Positions 33,874 through 42,038 of a stretch of DNA of 64,000 bases are shown in pieces. Numbering within the stretch: position 1 is the stretch's first letter; every line of letters begins with the position of its first letter. The DNA is from Herbihabitans rhizosphaerae (GTDB taxonomy: Bacteria; Actinomycetota; Actinomycetes; Mycobacteriales; Pseudonocardiaceae). The notes beneath the pieces were generated by a model. The model did no database searches. It saw only the letters and a list, made by a program, of their open reading frames with translations, and had not been told where the DNA came from. The stretch spans positions 482,146 to 546,145 of the forward strand of contig NZ_SGWQ01000003.1 in the NCBI RefSeq assembly GCF_004216555.1. The letters run 5' to 3'. The translations under genes and the position numbers were made by a program.

Positions 33874-34051
33874 CCACACCTGGCGGAAGGCCGCCCGTAG
33901 CGAGAACACCGCCAACTGCGTCGAACTGCGCGGCACGCTCGACCAACTCCGCGACTCCAAGAACCCGAGTGGCTCGGTTCTCCACGCCAATGCCCCCGCT
34001 CTCGTTCGCTCGATCCAAGCGGGCCATCTCCACGGAACGCCCAATGCCTGA
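33863..34051 (+). CDS. DUF397 domain protein, first of tandem pair
   Basis: A 62-residue protein from GTG 33863: 'TWRKAARSENTANCVELRGTLDQLRDSKNPSG', then 'LHANAPALVRSIQAG'. It has the DUF397 hallmarks W-R-K, CVEL, RDSK. It overlaps the XRE gene by 11 bp and the second DUF397 gene by 8 bp, so all three are translated together. Confidence 0.9.
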   Translation: MAPDHTWRKAARSENTANCVELRGTLDQLRDSKNPSGSVLHANAPALVRSIQAGHLHGTPNA

Positions 34052-34214
34052 TCACCGCTGGCGGAAGGCGACCCACAGCGAGAACGGCTCTGACTGTGTC
34101 GAACTGCGGGGCACGCTCGATCGAGTTCGCGACTCGAAGAACCCCGGTGGACCGGTGCTGCGTGGCAACGTTCCCGCACTTCTGCGCACCATCAAGACCG
34201 GCCACAAGCCCTGA
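34044..34214 (+). CDS. DUF397 domain protein, second of tandem pair
   Basis: A 56-residue protein: 'MPDHRWRKATHSENGSDCVELRGTLDRVRDSKNPGG', then 'LRGNVPALLRTIKTGHKP'. It is about 60 percent identical to the preceding gene, so this is a recent tandem duplication. It starts by an 8-bp overlap with its neighbour. Confidence 0.9.
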   Translation: MPDHRWRKATHSENGSDCVELRGTLDRVRDSKNPGGPVLRGNVPALLRTIKTGHKP

Positions 34215-34280
34215 CCTTCGCCTCTGGCGATCGGGCGCCGAACCGGCTCACGCTCTCCTCCTCTTCGAGAGGAGGCCGTC

Positions 34281-34721
34281 ATGGCACCGGTGCAGAACGG
34301 GACCGACATCGCCCGCACTCCCCAGGACGTCTTCGACTACGTGGCCGACGCGTCGCACCTGCCGCAGTGGCAGGACGACGTGGAGAAGGTGGAGATCGAG
34401 ACCCCGGACATCGTGGGCAAAGGCATGGTGGGCGTGGAAACCCGGCGGATCCAGGGCTCCTCGCGCAGCTTCCGCTGGGAGGTCACCGAGTACGAGCCGG
34501 GCAAGCGGTGGCGGTGTCACGTGATCGAAGGCCCGCTGCGGACCGACGTGATGTTCACCTTCACCCCGATCGAGCGCGGCACGCACGTCGATGTGGCGAT
34601 CGACTTCAAGAGCAAGGGCATCGGCAAGCTGATCGCGCCGTTCGCCCGCCGCAGCACGAACAAGGACCTGCCGGGAAACTTGGCGCACCTCAAGTCGAAC
34701 TTGGAGAGCGTGACACCTTGA
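34281..34721 (+). CDS. SRPBCC (polyketide cyclase/START-like) family protein
   Basis: A 146-residue single-domain protein: 'TDIARTPQDVFDYVADASHLPQWQDDVEKVEI', 'FRWEVTEYEPGKRWRCHVIEG', 'MFTFTPIERGTHVDVAIDFKSKG', then a long C-terminal helix. This is the Bet v 1-like helix-grip fold that binds hydrophobic ligands. The ligand is unknown. GAGAGGAGG precedes ATG 34281. The last 32 bp overlap the convergent small membrane gene. Confidence 0.85.
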   Translation: MAPVQNGTDIARTPQDVFDYVADASHLPQWQDDVEKVEIETPDIVGKGMVGVETRRIQGSSRSFRWEVTEYEPGKRWRCHVIEGPLRTDVMFTFTPIERGTHVDVAIDFKSKGIGKLIAPFARRSTNKDLPGNLAHLKSNLESVTP

Positions 34722-34968
34722 TCAAGTCGTAGATCGCCGCGACGATCAGCACCACCCACGCCACAAGCACCACGTCGAGCAGCACGTGCTGGACGGAGCC
34801 GACGGTCGCCGGCAGGCACAGCGCGCACCCGATCAACACGAACGCGGGCACCGCGACCACGGCCGGCACCGCGTGGCGCTCCGCCGATCGCACGTTGAAC
34901 AACACCAGCAGGACCGCGAACGCCTGGCCCCAGCCGCCGAAACCAGTCAGCCACTCGTGCCCGAACAC
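34690..34968 (-). CDS. Small membrane protein, apparently shortened paralogue of the 35848-36312 product
   Basis: About 92 residues from GTG 34968 with three membrane segments. Its frame, read from a little upstream, contains 'PPWIVFGHEWLTG' and ends 'WVVLIVAAIYDLIKVSRSP'. These line up with 'LPLWVAFGHVLLLG' and 'LCALIVATIYEFVQAKRNP' of the 154-residue protein encoded at 35848-36312. The similarity extends upstream of the only usable start into the tail of the next gene, so the N-terminus is probably lost or displaced. The ends overlap the SRPBCC gene. Coding status is uncertain. Confidence 0.45.
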   Translation of the reverse strand: MFGHEWLTGFGGWGQAFAVLLVLFNVRSAERHAVPAVVAVPAFVLIGCALCLPATVGSVQHVLLDVVLVAWVVLIVAAIYDLIKVSRSPSST

Positions 34969-34982
34969 GATCCACGGCGGCG

Positions 34983-35816
34983 TCAGCGCGTTCGGTTCTC
35001 GTACAACGGAAGAAGGCTTTCGAAGTACGCCTGGAACGTGCGAATCGTGGCGAACAAGGTGTCCGGCACGTCGGCGCGCGCGAGGCCCCAGAGCACTTCG
35101 GCGCCCGTGACACCGGCCTCGGCGTTGGTCACGTCGGTGGCCCAGTCGTAGAAGTTCTGCCGCTCGGGCCCGGTGAGCCCGCCGACCGCGGTGACCAGGT
35201 CCAGCAGCGGCGGGCGGTTGCGCAGCATGAACCGGTAGATCTCGGAAAGCTGGAAGAACCGGTCCTCGCGCGCGGAGGGGCGTTCGCCGTGGACCTGCTC
35301 GGCGACCCGCACACCGTGCTCGGTCGATGCCTGCTCGGCGATGCTCCACACGCGATCGTGCACGGACCGGGTGGTCAGCTCGCCGGCCTTCAGTTTGACG
35401 AGGTACTCCGCCCACAGTTGCGAGCCGGGGTTGCCGCCGGTGTCGGTGCCGCGTCCGCTGGCGATCGCCAGCCCGCGCTCCAGCCCCTCGATGATCCCCG
35501 CGTCCACATAGGACACCCAGCTGCCGCGCGCGCCGAGACCGTGGTTACGGAACAGCGTCACGATGCCTTCGATGTTGCGCCACCGGCCCGGGTCGATGTC
35601 GGCGCCGAGGTATTCGGCGGTCGGGCCGGACTCGATCAGGCGCACCATGTCCAGCCGGTCGGACATGGTCATCTTGTCGATGTCGTCTAGGCCGCAGGCC
35701 AGTGTGGCGGCGCACTTCTCCGGTGTGGGCGGCGTGTCCTGGGCGGTCGCGGTGGCCGGCGCCAGCAGCAGCACGGCTACCACGGCGGCGAGGCAGGTGG
35801 CGAGAGCGTGGCGCAC
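34983..35816 (-). CDS. Secreted hypothetical protein
   Basis: A 277-residue protein with a signal peptide ('LATCLAAVVAVLLLAPATATAQ', cleavage near residue 26) and a soluble, mostly helical mature part containing two Cys ('KCAATLACGLDDIDKM') and many acidic and aromatic residues. No family is recognised. The start is GTG 35816 after AAGGAGGA. It lies between two related small membrane genes and downstream of an ArsR gene on the same strand. Its role outside the cell is unknown. Confidence 0.65.
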   Translation of the reverse strand: MRHALATCLAAVVAVLLLAPATATAQDTPPTPEKCAATLACGLDDIDKMTMSDRLDMVRLIESGPTAEYLGADIDPGRWRNIEGIVTLFRNHGLGARGSWVSYVDAGIIEGLERGLAIASGRGTDTGGNPGSQLWAEYLVKLKAGELTTRSVHDRVWSIAEQASTEHGVRVAEQVHGERPSAREDRFFQLSEIYRFMLRNRPPLLDLVTAVGGLTGPERQNFYDWATDVTNAEAGVTGAEVLWGLARADVPDTLFATIRTFQAYFESLLPLYENRTR

Positions 35817-35847
35817 GGCGGTCCTCCTTGACCTCGGAGTGCACTGA

Positions 35848-36312
35848 TCAAACGACCGTATCGGAACGCGGGTTACGTTTCGCCTGTACGAATTCGTAGA
35901 TCGTGGCGACGATCAGTGCGCACAGCGCGACGGCTCCGACCGTGTAGAGCGCGTTGGCCCAGTCATCGCTCGCACCGCCACTGATGCCGAACGAGTTCTG
36001 CGCGAAGGACCGCCACCTGGCCTGATCGTCGGCCTCTCGGACGAACGCCGGAAAGACCAGCACGCACCCGGTCAGCACCAGGATGGGAATCGTGACGAGC
36101 ACGGATACCCGCCGCGTCGCTCGCACGCGCTTGTTGATCAGCACCATGACGAACGGGATCGTCAGGAAGCTGAACAGCGTCGGCGCGATCAGCAGCATGC
36201 TGACCAACATCATCAGGCCGGTCTCACCGAGCAGCAGCACATGTCCGAACGCCACCCACAGCGGCAGCACCACCGGCGCCGCCAGCACGAGCACGTACCC
36301 CAGCCTCCCCAC
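35848..36312 (-). CDS. Small integral membrane protein downstream of ArsR regulator
   Basis: A 154-residue protein with about five hydrophobic segments ('VLVLAAPVVLPLWVAFGHVLLL', 'LMMLVSMLLIAPTLFSFLTIPFVMVL', 'VLVTIPILVLTGCVLVF', 'ALYTVGAVALCALIVATIY') and a basic C-terminus. No family name is known to me. GTG 36312 lies 15 bp after the ArsR stop, so the two are probably co-transcribed. It is related to the shortened product at 34690-34968. Confidence 0.6.
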   Translation of the reverse strand: MGRLGYVLVLAAPVVLPLWVAFGHVLLLGETGLMMLVSMLLIAPTLFSFLTIPFVMVLINKRVRATRRVSVLVTIPILVLTGCVLVFPAFVREADDQARWRSFAQNSFGISGGASDDWANALYTVGAVALCALIVATIYEFVQAKRNPRSDTVV

Positions 36313-36327
36313 GCGAGCAATCGTGCC

Positions 36328-37317
36328 CTACTCGCCCTTCGCACCGGCGGCGACCGCGTCGCCGAGCGGTGTCCTCCGATAGAGCACCGAGCGGCCGGCA
36401 CGAGCACGGTCGCACAACCCCGCCCGGCGCAGCACCGAGAGATGATCACCGACCGCGCCGGGAGCCATGGCGAGACCACGCGCGAGTTGAGTGGTGCTGG
36501 CCGGACTGTCCAGTGCGACGAGCAATCGCGCGCGGGAACGTCCGACGAGATCGCCGAGCGCACCGGGGTCCGCCGCCGCGTCCGGCTCCCACAGGGCGGC
36601 GACACCACGAGCCGGGTAGCACACCGTCTTGGGCCACGGCGGTTCGATCAGCGCCGCGACAGCCGGCCATACGAACACCGACGGGATCAGCAGCAGCCCG
36701 TCGCCGGCCAGATCGACCGTGCCGTGCTCACCCCGCAGGCCGATCTCGATCGCGCCGTCGCGCCAACGAGTCCGGCGGTCCAGCCCGTCGATCGCCGACG
36801 CCCAGCCCTCGCGGCTGAGCAGTGCGGCGCGGTGCACCACGTCCCGCTCCAGGATCGCCCGCAACCGGATCCAGTCGGCGGCGAGCAACTCGTGCCACGC
36901 GACCGCGAGCACATCGGCGATCCTGGCCACCACCATCCGGCTGCGCAAGATCGACAGCACTCGCGGGTCGCTGGCCGGTCGACGTGCCAGACAACCGGCG
37001 ATCTCCTTGCGCGCCAAACGAAGCGGCGTCGTGCGCACGGTATCGAGATCGTCCTGGACGGTCTGCGCGAGGCTTCGCGGCGGTGGTGCCACGAAGTCCG
37101 CGCCGTGGCCCGGCGAGTACAGCGCGAGCAGCGCGTCGAGTTCGGTGTCGCGCCGCAAACGCTGGTAGACCGGGCGCAGCCGCTCGGCCCAGTCGGGCGG
37201 CAGCGGCCTCCCGCCGCGACGGGAGAGGCGGCGCAACAGGTTGTCCAACTCGAACAGCGGCGAGATCGCGAACCGGCTCGCGATCAGGTCCTCGGCACTC
37301 GCGCGGAACCGCAGCAC
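36328..37317 (-). CDS. ArsR-family regulator with N-terminal DUF5937-like domain
   Basis: A 329-residue protein. Residues 1-235 form a helical domain ('LRFRASAEDLIASRFAISPLFELDNLLRRL', 'GRWARD'-type region 'LVPSVFVWPAVAAL' variants) of the DUF5937 kind. The C-terminal 90 residues are an ArsR/SmtB winged helix ('DLVGRSRARLLVALDSPASTTQLARGLAMAPGAVGDHLSVLRRAGL'). No SmtB metal-binding Cys box is visible. It starts at GTG 37317 and is divergent from an MFS exporter 67 bp away, the usual pairing, so it probably represses that exporter. Confidence 0.8.
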   Translation of the reverse strand: MLRFRASAEDLIASRFAISPLFELDNLLRRLSRRGGRPLPPDWAERLRPVYQRLRRDTELDALLALYSPGHGADFVAPPPRSLAQTVQDDLDTVRTTPLRLARKEIAGCLARRPASDPRVLSILRSRMVVARIADVLAVAWHELLAADWIRLRAILERDVVHRAALLSREGWASAIDGLDRRTRWRDGAIEIGLRGEHGTVDLAGDGLLLIPSVFVWPAVAALIEPPWPKTVCYPARGVAALWEPDAAADPGALGDLVGRSRARLLVALDSPASTTQLARGLAMAPGAVGDHLSVLRRAGLCDRARAGRSVLYRRTPLGDAVAAGAKGE

Positions 37318-37384
37318 GGTACCGACCTTACGTCCACTGGCGTAACAATCGCGTTCCGGCGAGCACCCCGGCACCGTCACCCAC

Positions 37385-38590
37385 ATGCGAGCGACCTTCG
37401 GCCAGGTGCTGACCACACCAGTGTTCCGCGAGCTGTTCGCCACCCGGACGCTCGCGATCGCGTCGGACACGTTGCGCACGGTCGCCCTGTCCACCGCGAT
37501 CTTCACCAGCACCGGCTCGGCCTGGCTCGCCGCACTCGCGTTCGGGATAGCGTTCGCACCGCAAATGGTCAGCGGCATCGTGCTGGGAGCGCTGCCCGAC
37601 CGAATCCGGCCGCGCGTGCTGATCACCCTCGGGTACACGGCATCGGCGGCCGGCACGGCGCTGCTCGGAGTGGTCGATCTCCCGCCGTGGGCGAGCCTCG
37701 CGGTCGTCGGTCTGATCGGCTGCCTCGCGCCCGTGTTCAACGGGACGAGCGGGCGGCTGCTCGCCGAGGTGCTCGACGGCGACGCGTACGTGCTCGGCCG
37801 GTCGCTGTTCTCGATGGCCGCCTCGTTCGCGCAGATCGCCGGGCTGGCGTTCGGCGGGATCGCGGTGGCGGCGGCGAACCCGAGGACCGCGCTGTTGATC
37901 AGTGCCGGGTGCCACGTGGTGGCCGCCGTTGCGGTGCGGCTGTCACTGCCCGACCTCCCTGCGGGGCCGGCCGGCGCCAACGTGGTCCGGCAGAGCCTGC
38001 GCGCGACGCGACACCTGCTCGGCACCCGGTCGATCCGGTCTCTGCTGATCGCCCAGTGGTTGCCGCCCGCGCTGGCCATCGGAGGGGAGAGCCTCCTGGT
38101 GCCATACGCGAACGCGCGCGGTTTTCCGGCCAGCGCAGGAGGAATCATGCTCGCCTGCATTCCGGTCGGCATGCTCGCCGGCGAGTTCGTCGTCGCGAAA
38201 CTTGTCCCACCGACCGCACGCTTGCGATTAGTAATGCCACTCGTCGCGATGATCGGCACACCCCTGGTCGTGCTCGCATGGGACATCCCGCTGGTGGTCT
38301 GCTGCGTGCTGCTGACCACGAGCGGCGCCGGGTTCGCCTACAGCCTCGGGCTCGCCGGCCCGTTCCGGGACGCGCTGCCGCCACACCAGCGAGGGCAGGC
38401 GTTCGCGCTGCTGTCGTCCGGTCTGATGACCGTCCAGGGAGTCAGCCCGGCCATCTGGGGCGCGCTGACCGAGATCGTCTCGGTCGGGCAGGCGATCGCC
38501 GTCGCGGGTGCGGCGACACTGCTGGCGGCCGGGTTCACACGCCGAGTCGGGTCAGTGCGGCGCGCAGTGACTCCTCGTCCGTCGTCGTGA
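37385..38590 (+). CDS. MFS transporter
   Basis: A 401-residue protein with twelve hydrophobic segments and an MFS loop 2-3 signature variant ('GALPDRIRPRVLITLGYTAS'). N-terminal 'TPVFRELFATRTLAIASDTLRTVALSTAI' resembles MFS_3/EntS-like efflux carriers. Divergent from the DUF5937-ArsR gene, which suggests ligand-induced efflux. The substrate is unknown. The 3' end overlaps the convergent 158-residue gene by 56 bp. Confidence 0.85.
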   Translation: MRATFGQVLTTPVFRELFATRTLAIASDTLRTVALSTAIFTSTGSAWLAALAFGIAFAPQMVSGIVLGALPDRIRPRVLITLGYTASAAGTALLGVVDLPPWASLAVVGLIGCLAPVFNGTSGRLLAEVLDGDAYVLGRSLFSMAASFAQIAGLAFGGIAVAAANPRTALLISAGCHVVAAVAVRLSLPDLPAGPAGANVVRQSLRATRHLLGTRSIRSLLIAQWLPPALAIGGESLLVPYANARGFPASAGGIMLACIPVGMLAGEFVVAKLVPPTARLRLVMPLVAMIGTPLVVLAWDIPLVVCCVLLTTSGAGFAYSLGLAGPFRDALPPHQRGQAFALLSSGLMTVQGVSPAIWGALTEIVSVGQAIAVAGAATLLAAGFTRRVGSVRRAVTPRPSS

Positions 38591-39011
38591 GCAGGGCGGA
38601 CTCGCGGGCGTGCGGCAGATCGAATCGGACGGTCAGGCCGGCACTGCGGTAGCGCGCCGCCCGCGCGTGCGGCCGCTCGTCGTCATAGTTGGTGAACGCC
38701 CGAGGGGGATCTCGGAACTGCAGCGCGGTGCAGCCGAGCGCGAACAGCTCCGGCGCGAGTTCCAGGAAGGCGCTCGTCTCCAGCAGCACGTCGGCCGCGA
38801 CGCGTTTGACCGTCACCTTCACCGGCGATGTTCCTCGTCCGGGCGACATCGGGATCAGCGCGTCCTGCCAGTCGCCCTGGAGTGGGGTGAACTCGGGCAG
38901 CAGCACATAGCGCTCCGCCGGATCGAGCGCCGCCGCGAGGTCCGGCACCGTGGCCGCGCCGACGAGCGCCGTGCACAGCCCACCGGTCGTCTTCATGTCC
39001 CAGACGCGCAT
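38535..39011 (-). CDS. Hypothetical protein
   Basis: A 158-residue soluble protein ('MRVWDMKTTGGLCTALVGAATVPDLAAALDPAERY', 'FALGCTALQFRDPPRAF', 'LTVRFDLPHARESALLTTTDEESLRAALTRLG'). No family is recognised; alpha/beta composition. GGGAG lies about 10 bp before ATG 39011; ATG 38996 is an alternative. It overlaps the MFS gene tail-to-tail by 56 bp. Two direct 18-bp repeats lie upstream. Confidence 0.6.
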   Translation of the reverse strand: MRVWDMKTTGGLCTALVGAATVPDLAAALDPAERYVLLPEFTPLQGDWQDALIPMSPGRGTSPVKVTVKRVAADVLLETSAFLELAPELFALGCTALQFRDPPRAFTNYDDERPHARAARYRSAGLTVRFDLPHARESALLTTTDEESLRAALTRLGV

Positions 39012-39042
39012 GCCGCGAACACTCCCACGTACCCGACCCCGA

Positions 39043-39082
39043 TGCACAGCGCGGGACTCACCGGTGCAGGGCGCGGGACTCG
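39043..39082 (+). repeat. Two direct copies of the GCGCGGGACTC repeat
   Basis: TGCACAGCGCGGGACTCA (39043-39060) and TGCAGGGCGCGGGACTCG (39065-39082), period 22 bp. Both resemble the inner arm of the hairpin at 25221-25238, so this is a dispersed intergenic repeat family. Here no inverted partner is present. Confidence 0.6.
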
Positions 39083-39086
39083 CGGT

Positions 39087-39887
39087 TCACACAGTGGCGG
39101 GGCGGTGGCGGGAGCCGATGGGGATCACCATGGGGGTGTCGGCGACCGGGTCGGTGAGGATCTTGGCGTCGAGATCGAACACCGTGCGCAGCAGATTCTC
39201 GGTGAGCACCTCTGCCGGCGGGCCCTCCGCGACGATCTTGCCGTCACGCATGGCGACGAGCCGGTCGGCGTAGCGGGCGGCGAGGTTCAGATCGTGCAGG
39301 ACCATCACGACCGTGGTCCCGCGCGAGGAGTGCAGCGCGTGCACCAGGTCGAGCACATCCACCTGGTGCGCCAGATCCAGATACGTGATCGGCTCGTCCA
39401 GCAGCAGCACGTCCGTGCCCTGCGCCAGGGTCATCGAGATCCACGCGCGCTGCCGCTGACCACCGGACAGGTGATCGACGATCGCATCGGCGTGCGGCGC
39501 CATTCCGGTCAGCTCCAACGCTTCCCCGACCGCCTGATCGTCCACTGTGGACCATTGGCGGTACCACGTCTGGTGCGGGTGCCGCCCGCGCGCGACCAGA
39601 TCGCCGACCGTCAGCCCCTCCGGCGCGACCGGCGTCTGCGGCAGCACGCCGATGATCTTGGCGACCTCACGCGTCGGCAGCTTGTCGATCCGCTTGCCGT
39701 CCAGCAGCACCGAACCGCCCTTCGGCGCGAGCAACCGCCCGAGCGCGCGCAGCAGCGTCGACTTGCCGCACCCGTTCGGCCCGATCACCGCGGTCACGGT
39801 CCCGTCGAGCACGTCCAGATCGAGCCCGTCGACCACCACGTGCTCGCCGTAGCCGAGCCGCAAATCGTTGGCACGCAAGCGAGTCAC
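39087..39887 (-). CDS. Siderophore ABC transporter ATPase (FecE/FhuC type)
   Basis: A 266-residue ATPase: Walker A 'GPNGCGKSTLLRALG', 'VLPQTPVAPEGLTV', signature 'LSGGQRQRAWISMTLAQ', Walker B 'VLLLDEPITYLDL', switch 'MVLHDLNLAARYAD'. The YLD motif after Walker B is typical of FecCD-family siderophore importers. It starts by GTGA overlap with the second permease gene and is the last gene of the three-gene operon. Confidence 0.92.
   Translation of the reverse strand: MTRLRANDLRLGYGEHVVVDGLDLDVLDGTVTAVIGPNGCGKSTLLRALGRLLAPKGGSVLLDGKRIDKLPTREVAKIIGVLPQTPVAPEGLTVGDLVARGRHPHQTWYRQWSTVDDQAVGEALELTGMAPHADAIVDHLSGGQRQRAWISMTLAQGTDVLLLDEPITYLDLAHQVDVLDLVHALHSSRGTTVVMVLHDLNLAARYADRLVAMRDGKIVAEGPPAEVLTENLLRTVFDLDAKILTDPVADTPMVIPIGSRHRPATV
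39540..39552. repeat. GTCCACTGTGGAC palindrome, copy in siderophore ATPase gene
   Basis: A perfect copy, encoding Ser-Thr-Val-Asp on the minus strand. Confidence 0.7.
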
Positions 39888-40945
39888 ACCCGCTCCTCTC
39901 GACGTCGGCGAATGAACAGGAACACCAGGTACGGCGCGCCGAGCACCGCGGTGAGCACCCCGACCGGCAGCCCGGACAGCAGCGGCACCGTGCGCACCAC
40001 GAGATCAGCCGACACCGTCAGCAGCGCGCCGAACACCATCGATCCGACCAGCGGCGGCTGCGCGGTGCCGGCCAGCCGCAGGGTGATCTGCGGTGTGGCG
40101 AGCGCGACGAACGCGATCGGCCCGGTGGCCGAGGTGGCGACGGCGGCCAGCGCCACGGCGAGCAACAGCAGCGCGCCGCGCGCCCGGTCGACCCGAATGC
40201 CCAGCCCACGCGCGGTGTCGTCGCCGTACTGCAGACCGCCGAGCGTGCGCCCGGCGATCACCGCCACCGGCACCAGCACGGCGAGCGCGATCGACACCGG
40301 CGCCACGCCGTCCCAGCCCACGTCGGCCAGGTTGCCGACGAGCCAGGTCACCGCGCGCGCCGCGTCGTCCACATCGCCGACCGACAGCAGCCAGTACACG
40401 AGGTTGTAGCCGATGGCGGCGATCCCGATGCCGATGAGCACCATGCGGTACCCGTCGATGCCGCGCCGCCAGGACAGCACGTACAGCAGCACGCCGGCGA
40501 GCAGACCGCCGAGCAGACCGGCCAGCGGGACGCCGATCGTGCTGGCGCCGCCGGTGATCTGGCCCCGGGTGCCCTCCAGCACGATCACGCCGACCGCGGC
40601 GGCGGCCGCACCCCAGGTGACGCCGAGGACGTCCGGGCTCGCCAGCGGGTTCCGCGCGATCGACTGGAAGATCGCCCCGGCCACGCCGAGCGCGCCGCCG
40701 ACCAGAATGCCGACCAGCGTTCTCGGCATCCGCAGTTCCCAGATGATGTTGTGGTGCAACGGATCCCCGGCACCGAACAGCGCGCTGACCACATCGGACA
40801 GTCCAATGTGGACGGACCCGATGCCGAGGTTCAGCGCGACCACGAGCAGCAGCGCCGCCACGCCGGAGGCGGTCACCACGACCAGCCTCGGCCGCAGCAG
40901 GAAGCTCAGCCCGCCCAGCCGGACGGTCCGTCTCGTCGATGTCAC
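39884..40945 (-). CDS. Siderophore ABC transporter permease 2 (FecCD family)
   Basis: A 353-residue FecCD permease with about nine membrane helices: 'LRMPRTLVGILVGGALGVAGAIFQSIARNPLASPDVLGVTWGA' -like family core, 'YWLLSVGDVDD', 'GPIAFVALATPQITLRLAG' and 'GLPVGVLTAVLGAPYLVFLFIRRRR'. It forms a heterodimeric channel with permease 1. GTG 40945 overlaps the stop of permease 1 (GTGA), and its own stop overlaps the ATPase start. Confidence 0.92.
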   Translation of the reverse strand: MTSTRRTVRLGGLSFLLRPRLVVVTASGVAALLLVVALNLGIGSVHIGLSDVVSALFGAGDPLHHNIIWELRMPRTLVGILVGGALGVAGAIFQSIARNPLASPDVLGVTWGAAAAAVGVIVLEGTRGQITGGASTIGVPLAGLLGGLLAGVLLYVLSWRRGIDGYRMVLIGIGIAAIGYNLVYWLLSVGDVDDAARAVTWLVGNLADVGWDGVAPVSIALAVLVPVAVIAGRTLGGLQYGDDTARGLGIRVDRARGALLLLAVALAAVATSATGPIAFVALATPQITLRLAGTAQPPLVGSMVFGALLTVSADLVVRTVPLLSGLPVGVLTAVLGAPYLVFLFIRRRREERV

Positions 40946-42024
40946 AGGCGCACCAGCCTCGTCCGCCGAACCAGCACGATGAACACCGGCGCGCCGATCA
41001 GCGCGAGCATGATCCCGACCTCGAACGCGTCCGAGGCGAGCACCCGCCCCAGCACGTCGGCCACCAGCAACAGCACCGCGCCGATCAACCCGGCGAACGG
41101 CACCACCCACCGGTAGTCCGGCCCGGTGATCGCCCGCGCCAGATGCGGCACCACGAGTCCGACGAACGCGATCGGCCCGCACGCCGCCACGGCCGCACCG
41201 GTGAGCAGCGTGATCGCCAGCACGCCGAGCACCCGGGTGCGCGCCACGTTCGTGCCCAGCGCCACCGCCACGTCGTCGCCGAGTGCCAGCGTGTTCATGC
41301 CGGGCGTGTTGATCGCGGCCAGGATCAGCCCCACGATCAGGAACGGCGCGATCTGGCCGGCGATGGCGTAGTCCCTCGCGGCGATCGACCCGACGCTCCA
41401 GAACCGGAACACGTCCATCCCGCGTTCGTCGACGAGCACGATCGCCGAGGTCAGCCCGTGCAGGAAGAAGCTGACCGCCGCGCCGGCCAGTGCGAGTGTG
41501 ACCGGGGAAGCGCCCCGGCCGCCCGCCGAGCCGAGCGCGAACACCGTCACGCTCGCGGCCAGCGCGCCGAGTACGGCGAACCACACGTACCCGTACAGCG
41601 AGTCGACGCCGAGCACGACCACGGCCGTCACCACCGCGAACGCCGCGCCCTGGGTCACGCCGAGCAGGCCGGGGTCGGCCAGCGGGTTGCGGGTGTGGCC
41701 CTGGATCAGGGTGCCGGCGATGCCGAGCGCGATACCGACGAGCAGGCCGAACACGGTTCTCGGGACACGCAGCGAGCGAACGATGATGTGCTGCTCGATG
41801 TCCTGCGGCGAGGTCAGCGCGTCGAGCACGACGTGCAGCGGGATCGCCTTGGCGCCGAGGCAGATGCTCGCGGCACTGGCCGCGGCGAGTGCCACGAGCA
41901 ACAGCACGAGCGCGATCGTGCGGCGCCGGCGACTGGTCACCCGCGCGCCGCGGGGTGCGGCCGTGGCCGCCGCCGTCGTGCCTGTCACAGCCGCATCCTG
42001 TCCGTTTTGTTCCGAAGCTCGCAC
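40942..42024 (-). CDS. Siderophore ABC transporter permease 1 (FecCD family)
   Basis: A 360-residue FecCD permease: 'RVPRTVFGLLVGIALGIAGTLIQGHTRNPLADPGLLGVTQGAAFAV' -type core, 'RFWSVGSIAARDY', 'GPIAFVGLVVPHLARAITGPDYR' and the C-terminal 'EVGIMLALIGAPVFIVLVRRTR'. It starts at GTG 42024; GTG 41985 region offers a shorter alternative. It is the first gene of the permease-permease-ATPase operon, divergent from the binding lipoprotein, with an iron box between them. Confidence 0.92.
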   Translation of the reverse strand: MRASEQNGQDAAVTGTTAAATAAPRGARVTSRRRRTIALVLLLVALAAASAASICLGAKAIPLHVVLDALTSPQDIEQHIIVRSLRVPRTVFGLLVGIALGIAGTLIQGHTRNPLADPGLLGVTQGAAFAVVTAVVVLGVDSLYGYVWFAVLGALAASVTVFALGSAGGRGASPVTLALAGAAVSFFLHGLTSAIVLVDERGMDVFRFWSVGSIAARDYAIAGQIAPFLIVGLILAAINTPGMNTLALGDDVAVALGTNVARTRVLGVLAITLLTGAAVAACGPIAFVGLVVPHLARAITGPDYRWVVPFAGLIGAVLLLVADVLGRVLASDAFEVGIMLALIGAPVFIVLVRRTRLVRL

Positions 42025-42038
42025 ATCATAGTGTGCGA

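Noticed and set aside
36241-38652. An 803-codon plus-strand open frame overlapping the ArsR and MFS genes
   Set aside because: Both underlying genes have clear domains and the usual divergent arrangement; the long frame has none.
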